Source: Treponema sp. (GTDB taxonomy: Bacteria > Spirochaetota > Spirochaetia > Treponematales > Breznakiellaceae). Taken from it: a stretch of DNA of 9,235 nucleotides. The stretch lies in assembly GCA_009784995.1 (NCBI GenBank), contig WQXE01000076.1, positions 1-9,235 on the forward strand. Reading direction: 5' to 3'. The position numbers and the translations under genes are program-made. This document shows, in pieces, positions 6,048-9,235 of the stretch; the stretch's first letter is position 1, and each line of letters begins with the position of its first letter. Below the pieces are notes generated by a model. That model did not search any database and was not told the origin of the DNA. It was given only the letters and a program-made list of their open reading frames with translations.

Positions 6048-6675
6048 ATAAACCCAGCGCTTTTTTAAAACTTACAACGATTTCGTCAACCATAGGTCTT
6101 GCGTCGATGTCGAGTAATAATCCTTTTTCACGGTAATAATCAATTAACGGCGCTGTCTGAGCACGGTATACTTCAAGACGTTTTTGAACAGCTTCGGGTT
6201 TATCATCATCACGGATATAAACTTCACCGTCACAATGATCGCATACACCTTCTTTGGATGGCTTGTTAAAAACCGCATGGAAATTATAGCCGCATTTTCG
6301 GCATACCTGCCGTCCGCCAAGACGTTCTAAAACACCTTCATCAGGGATATCAAAGTTAATAACTTTTTCTACAGTTGAAAAAGTAGCAAGCGCTTCCGCC
6401 TGTGGAATAGTTCTTGGAAAACCATCCAATATAAAACCATTTTGAACATCATCCATCGCGAGTCTTTCTTTTACAAGAGCGATTGTTGTTTCATCGTCTA
6501 CAAGTTTTCCCGCATCTATAATTTCTTTAACTTTAAGACCCAATGGACTTTGAGCTGCAATAGCAGCGCGAAAAATTGAACCTGTGCTAATCTGCTGTAC
6601 TTTTAAAAGTTCTACAGCCTTTACTGCCAATGTTCCTTTACCCGCACCCGGAGGTCCTAAAAAAATTAATTTCAT
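6046..6675 (-). CDS. adk: Adenylate kinase, zinc-LID form
   Basis: A 209-residue cytoplasmic enzyme that interconverts ATP + AMP and 2 ADP. The P-loop GPPGAGKGT spans residues 7-15, the AMP-binding element ISTGSIFR is at 29-36, and DGFPRT is at 84-89. The LID is of the long type with a four-cysteine zinc site: Cys125, Cys128, Cys145 and Cys148. RDDDKPEAVQKRLEVY (155-170) supplies the usual LID and catalytic arginines. Length and motifs are those of a complete enzyme. One position is unusual: most family members have Asp after STG, while this one has Ser33. The start has AAAGGAG six bases upstream. The gene has its own promoter and converges on the kinase gene, separated by a shared terminator. 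It lies downstream of nrdJ and the methyltransferase with no terminator visible between, so readthrough is possible. Confidence 0.97.
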   Translation of the reverse strand: MKLIFLGPPGAGKGTLAVKAVELLKVQQISTGSIFRAAIAAQSPLGLKVKEIIDAGKLVDDETTIALVKERLAMDDVQNGFILDGFPRTIPQAEALATFSTVEKVINFDIPDEGVLERLGGRQVCRKCGYNFHAVFNKPSKEGVCDHCDGEVYIRDDDKPEAVQKRLEVYRAQTAPLIDYYREKGLLLDIDARPMVDEIVVSFKKALGL

Positions 6676-6681
6676 GTCTTA

Positions 6682-6721
6682 CTCCTTTATTTATTATACA
6701 ATTAATATAAAATTATAACAA
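6682..6721 (-). promoter_or_regulatory. adk promoter and ribosome binding site
   Basis: On the minus strand TTGTTA (complement of 6716-6721) and a perfect TATAAT (complement of 6693-6698) are separated by 17 bases. The Shine-Dalgarno AAAGGAG (complement of 6682-6688) follows closely, so the leader is very short, roughly 10-15 bases before the ATG at 6675. Confidence 0.65.
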
Positions 6722-6742
6722 GTACTAAAATTTAACATTATA

Positions 6743-7831
6743 TTAACATCTCCGTGTCTCTGTGCCTCCGTGTGAACTCTTCTCTAAAATATATATAATT
6801 GCTTTTTTGCCGGAAAGCAGAATTGGTATACTTTCCTGCAACTCAAAACACGAAGGTTGCGCTTTTAAAAAATTGTCATCATTTGCGTATAACACCACTG
6901 CTCTTCCCCCGTCTTTTAACAGTTTACCAAAAATTTCAAATATTTGTTTTAAAAATACTGTGTTGTCTACTTCTTTAAAATGTCCCCACGGCGGATCTGT
7001 AATAATTACATCGATACTTTTTTCTTTTATAATCGCTGGAAGTTTTTCAAAATCGGCTTTGTGAATAATAAAATTACCAGTATCTTTTTTCTTAAATCTT
7101 GAAGCGGTATAAGAAGCTGCCTCTTTATTATTATCACTTGCGAAAAAATTGGTTATGTGAAAATATTTCATTGCCGTATTTGGAATTGAGCCGTAACCGC
7201 AAAATGGGTCAAGAACGGTATCGTTATGTTTAATGTCTGCAAGACGGCACAAGACCCAAGTTAAAGGCGGCGGCAGTTCTCCCTTGTGCAGAGTTTTTTC
7301 CCAAGAAGGACGTAAAGTAAGTCGCTTCATAAATATTGTAAAGTTGTTTTTTGTATCGTCGTCTCTGCGATATAAAAACCAAAACTCGGTATCGGGTAAA
7401 CTGCGGTTAACCTTTAAACCGCTGATGCGGGAAATATATTTTTCGGCTTCTACCCTTAATTTTTCATCGATTGCCGCAGGCTGGTTTTCATTGGAAATTA
7501 CAATCCTGAATGTTTTAAAATTCTTACTATTATTGGAAATAATATCATAATTTTTATTTTCTTCTATAAAACATCTTATATTCTTTAATAAAACATCTTC
7601 TCTGCGTCCTTCGCGCCTTTGCGTCTTGGCGTGATTCTCTTCTCTAACATTCACTATCGCAAAAATATTATTAAAACAGAAAAAATTTAGTTTATCGTAA
7701 CTTGTTTCAGTTTCAAAAATTACAGCACCGTCAAGGAGTTTATGTATTACAGCGTCTTTAAGCCGTTCTTTTATTACCCTTGCAATTACATTTTGTAAAC
7801 CGGGTATAAACGCGGCGTAAAATTGATTCAC
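6743..7831 (-). CDS. THUMP-type RNA guanine-N2 methyltransferase (TrmN/Trm11/RlmKL-like)
   Basis: A 362-residue SAM-dependent RNA methyltransferase. Residues about 85-170 look like a THUMP-type RNA-binding region (KTFRIVISNEN, then FWFLYRR and NNFTIFMKRL). Residues about 180-350 are a Rossmann methyltransferase: LPPPLTWVLCRLA precedes the SAM motif DPFCGYGSIP (208-217), SDNN (232-235) is the acidic motif, and TDPPWG (278-283) is the catalytic N-methylation motif. This points to m2G on tRNA or rRNA, but the exact target cannot be told. It starts with GTG at 7831, four bases after the nrdJ stop, with no strong Shine-Dalgarno, so it is probably translationally coupled. Two stretches do not belong to the family: residues about 66-79 (HAKTQRREGRRE) and the last nine (HGGTETRRC). 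Both are encoded by copies of one interspersed repeat. The second also provides the stop codon. Confidence 0.82.
   Translation of the reverse strand: MNQFYAAFIPGLQNVIARVIKERLKDAVIHKLLDGAVIFETETSYDKLNFFCFNNIFAIVNVREENHAKTQRREGRREDVLLKNIRCFIEENKNYDIISNNSKNFKTFRIVISNENQPAAIDEKLRVEAEKYISRISGLKVNRSLPDTEFWFLYRRDDDTKNNFTIFMKRLTLRPSWEKTLHKGELPPPLTWVLCRLADIKHNDTVLDPFCGYGSIPNTAMKYFHITNFFASDNNKEAASYTASRFKKKDTGNFIIHKADFEKLPAIIKEKSIDVIITDPPWGHFKEVDNTVFLKQIFEIFGKLLKDGGRAVVLYANDDNFLKAQPSCFELQESIPILLSGKKAIIYILEKSSHGGTETRRC
6745..6790. repeat. Interspersed repeat copy 1, at the 3' end of the methyltransferase gene
   Basis: This 46-base copy begins AACATCT and ends CTCTTCTCTAAAAT, the same boundaries as the copy at 7592-7650. 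The interior is a degenerate pattern of CTCCGTG / CTCTGTG / CTCCGTG units. On the minus strand it encodes LEKSSHGGTETRRC and ends against the TAA at 6743-6745. Translated motifs of the HGGTETRR type are known as recurring products of short intergenic repeats in many bacterial genomes. Confidence 0.75.
7592..7650. repeat. Interspersed repeat copy 2, in frame inside the methyltransferase gene
   Basis: This 59-base copy has the same ends as the copy at 6745-6790 (AACATCT at 7592-7598; CTCTTCTCTAA at 7637-7647, then CAT). Its middle is a series of CTGCGTCC / CGCGCC / TTGCGTC / TGGCGTG units. It is in the same orientation as copy 1 and about 13 bases longer. On the minus strand it reads NVREENHAKTQRREGRREDV within the protein, with no stop or frameshift. 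Confidence 0.78.
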
Positions 7832-7835
7832 TATA

Positions 7836-9235
7836 TCAGGAACACCCTGTTGTGCCGCCGCAGGTATCGCATTTCATACAAGTTCCGTTTCTAAGCAATG
7901 TGAACGAACCGCATGAAGTACACGGGTCTCCTTCATAACCTTTGATACGCGCATGAACAATTTTTATAACTTCGCTTTCTTCAGGATAGGACTGTTCAAA
8001 CTTCGCTTGTCCCTTCACAGCAACTTGTGTCTGCGGCTGTGTCATCACCGCTACAGAAGACTGAGAAAAAACCGAACTTGAAGCCAATCCTTTTGGAGAA
8101 CTGCCGGCTCCTCCTGTTATCTCCTGAGTACGAGCTTGCGTTTGATCACCTGCAGGCGGCGAAAGAGGTAACGGCTGTTTAACAGTTTTACTTGCGGAAA
8201 CAGTTACGCTGTTTGGTCTGAAACCTACACTGCTTTTTTCGCTTCGCGGCTTTGGATCGGCAGCGTCTGATTCGCTTTTTGTAGCTGTCGCAATTAAATC
8301 TTCCGGTTTTACCTGCCCCAAATCGCTGCGTTTTAAATAACTGATCGCTAAGTCACGGAAAACATAATCGATTACACTGGTCGCCATTTTTACATAATCG
8401 TGACCCTGCACAAGACCGTTTGGTTCAAAGCGGCTGAATGTAAAGGCATCAACATATTCTTCAAGCGGTACACCGTATTGAAGCCCAAGTGAAACTGTAA
8501 TGGCAAAACTGTTTAAAAGACTTCTAAAAGCAGCGCCTTCTTTGTGCATATCAAGGAAGATTTCGCCGAGATTTCCGTCTTCGTATTCGCCTGTTCTAAT
8601 AAAAATTGAATGTCCGCCGATTTTCGCTTTTTGAGTATATCCCATCCTGCGGTTTGGAAGAGGTTTTCTAAGCCCTCTAATTGTCGCCGCTTTTTTACGA
8701 TCCTGCATTGATGCCGGCAGTTCCAATCCTTTTTCAACTTTTAGGATAGTGTCAGCTAACGGATCGGTTCCAGGCGCGAAAGTATTTAAAGGCTGTGAAA
8801 GTTTTGAGCCGTCACGGTACAATGCTACAGCTTTAAGACCGTTTTTCCACGAAACCATGTAAGCGCCTTTTACATCATCGTAATTGGCGGAGTTAGGCAT
8901 ATTGATAGTTTTGGAAATTGCCCCGGAAATAAACGGCTGAGTTGCAGCCATCATGCCGATATGCGCAATCCAGGGTATCGATCTTTTTCCTTTTTTTCCT
9001 GACGGAGCCGCTGTATCAAAAACGGCGTAATGTTCTTTTTTAAGACCCGGCGCTCCTTCAAGACCCATAGTACCGCAGGCAAAAAGCTCTGCATCTTCGA
9101 TATCCTGAGTGCTAAAACCAAGATGTTTAAGAACACTGAAACCTGCAAGCGACCATGTAGATTCGGGGATTCTTAAATCTTCTTCGACAAAAGATTTTCC
9201 AAGTATATACGGATTAAAAACACCTTCCAGGTTAA
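7836..9235 (-). CDS. nrdJ: Vitamin B12-dependent (class II) ribonucleotide reductase, C-terminal part; start beyond window
   Basis: The frame stays open past the nominal ATG at 9068 to the right edge, giving 466 codons, all matching class II ribonucleotide reductase, so the 5' end is simply cut off. The enzyme reduces ribonucleotides to deoxyribonucleotides using adenosylcobalamin, without needing oxygen. In the fragment, FACGTMGLEGAPGL (51-64), then QPFISGAISKTINMPN and LYRDGSKLSQPLN are hallmark stretches of the barrel. A TSCPD-type region follows (YTQKAKIGGHSIFIRTGEYE and the SFAITVSLGLQYGVPLEEYVD area). A long Ser/Pro/Gln/Thr-rich linker of about 100 residues comes next, and the tail is a cysteine-rich module with PCTSCG, CMKCDTCG and a terminal TTGCS, the usual zinc-binding and redox end. 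It is the first gene of a probable operon with the methyltransferase, which starts four bases downstream. Confidence 0.97.
   Translation of the reverse strand, partial: NLEGVFNPYILGKSFVEEDLRIPESTWSLAGFSVLKHLGFSTQDIEDAELFACGTMGLEGAPGLKKEHYAVFDTAAPSGKKGKRSIPWIAHIGMMAATQPFISGAISKTINMPNSANYDDVKGAYMVSWKNGLKAVALYRDGSKLSQPLNTFAPGTDPLADTILKVEKGLELPASMQDRKKAATIRGLRKPLPNRRMGYTQKAKIGGHSIFIRTGEYEDGNLGEIFLDMHKEGAAFRSLLNSFAITVSLGLQYGVPLEEYVDAFTFSRFEPNGLVQGHDYVKMATSVIDYVFRDLAISYLKRSDLGQVKPEDLIATATKSESDAADPKPRSEKSSVGFRPNSVTVSASKTVKQPLPLSPPAGDQTQARTQEITGGAGSSPKGLASSSVFSQSSVAVMTQPQTQVAVKGQAKFEQSYPEESEVIKIVHARIKGYEGDPCTSCGSFTLLRNGTCMKCDTCGGTTGCS

Noticed and set aside
6762..7064. Plus-strand frame of 100 residues, and another at 7233-7550
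   Set aside because: Both are antisense to the methyltransferase, which has clear SAM and catalytic motifs.
6745..7650. The two repeat copies as a CRISPR array or insertion sequence
   Set aside because: Only two copies, 850 bp apart, with unequal interiors and coding sequence between them; no transposase and no regular spacers.
9066..9068. ATG at 9068 as the start of nrdJ
   Set aside because: The frame continues upstream to the window edge with 55 codons matching class II ribonucleotide reductase, so this is an internal methionine.

Overview
The window looks like chromosomal DNA of a fairly AT-rich anaerobic or host-associated bacterium, most likely a spirochaete of the Treponema group. This is inferred from gene content: a membrane class III cyclase followed by a FecR-domain protein with a Treponema-like architecture, a LytTR/AgrC-type two-component system, and a B12-dependent ribonucleotide reductase. 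No rRNA or other phylogenetic marker is present, so the assignment is tentative.

Left block (1-3899, minus strand): an apparent three-gene operon read right to left. First is a membrane-anchored sensor with an extracytoplasmic domain, a HAMP linker and a class III adenylate cyclase catalytic domain, broken by a frameshift inside HAMP near 2878-2881. Next is a single-pass FecR-domain protein with an EP-rich linker and a terminal Fn3-like domain. Last is a secreted protein with Fn3-like and IPT/TIG-like regions that runs off the left edge. The genes overlap by 53 and 11 bp, which suggests translational coupling. The operon plausibly links an external signal to cAMP and to envelope or periplasmic proteins.

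Middle block (3900-6047, plus strand): a short divergent promoter region contains a good promoter flanked by a perfect 9-bp inverted repeat. It drives an AgrA-type LytTR response regulator and an AgrC/HPK10-type polytopic histidine kinase, which overlap by 83 bp. A strong hairpin terminator at the end of the kinase gene sits between convergent genes and can serve both.

Right block (6046-9235, minus strand): the 3' part of nrdJ (start lies beyond the right edge), then 4 bp later a THUMP-type RNA methyltransferase, then adk with its own promoter. The methyltransferase carries two related copies of an interspersed repeat, one in frame near its N-terminal third and one supplying its C-terminal tail and stop codon.

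There is no gene-free stretch longer than about 120 bases. No tRNA, rRNA, CRISPR array, insertion sequence or integrase is visible. The most notable observations are the repeat invasion of the methyltransferase, the split cyclase, and the promoter-flanking inverted repeat. I do not see a clearly new multi-gene system.
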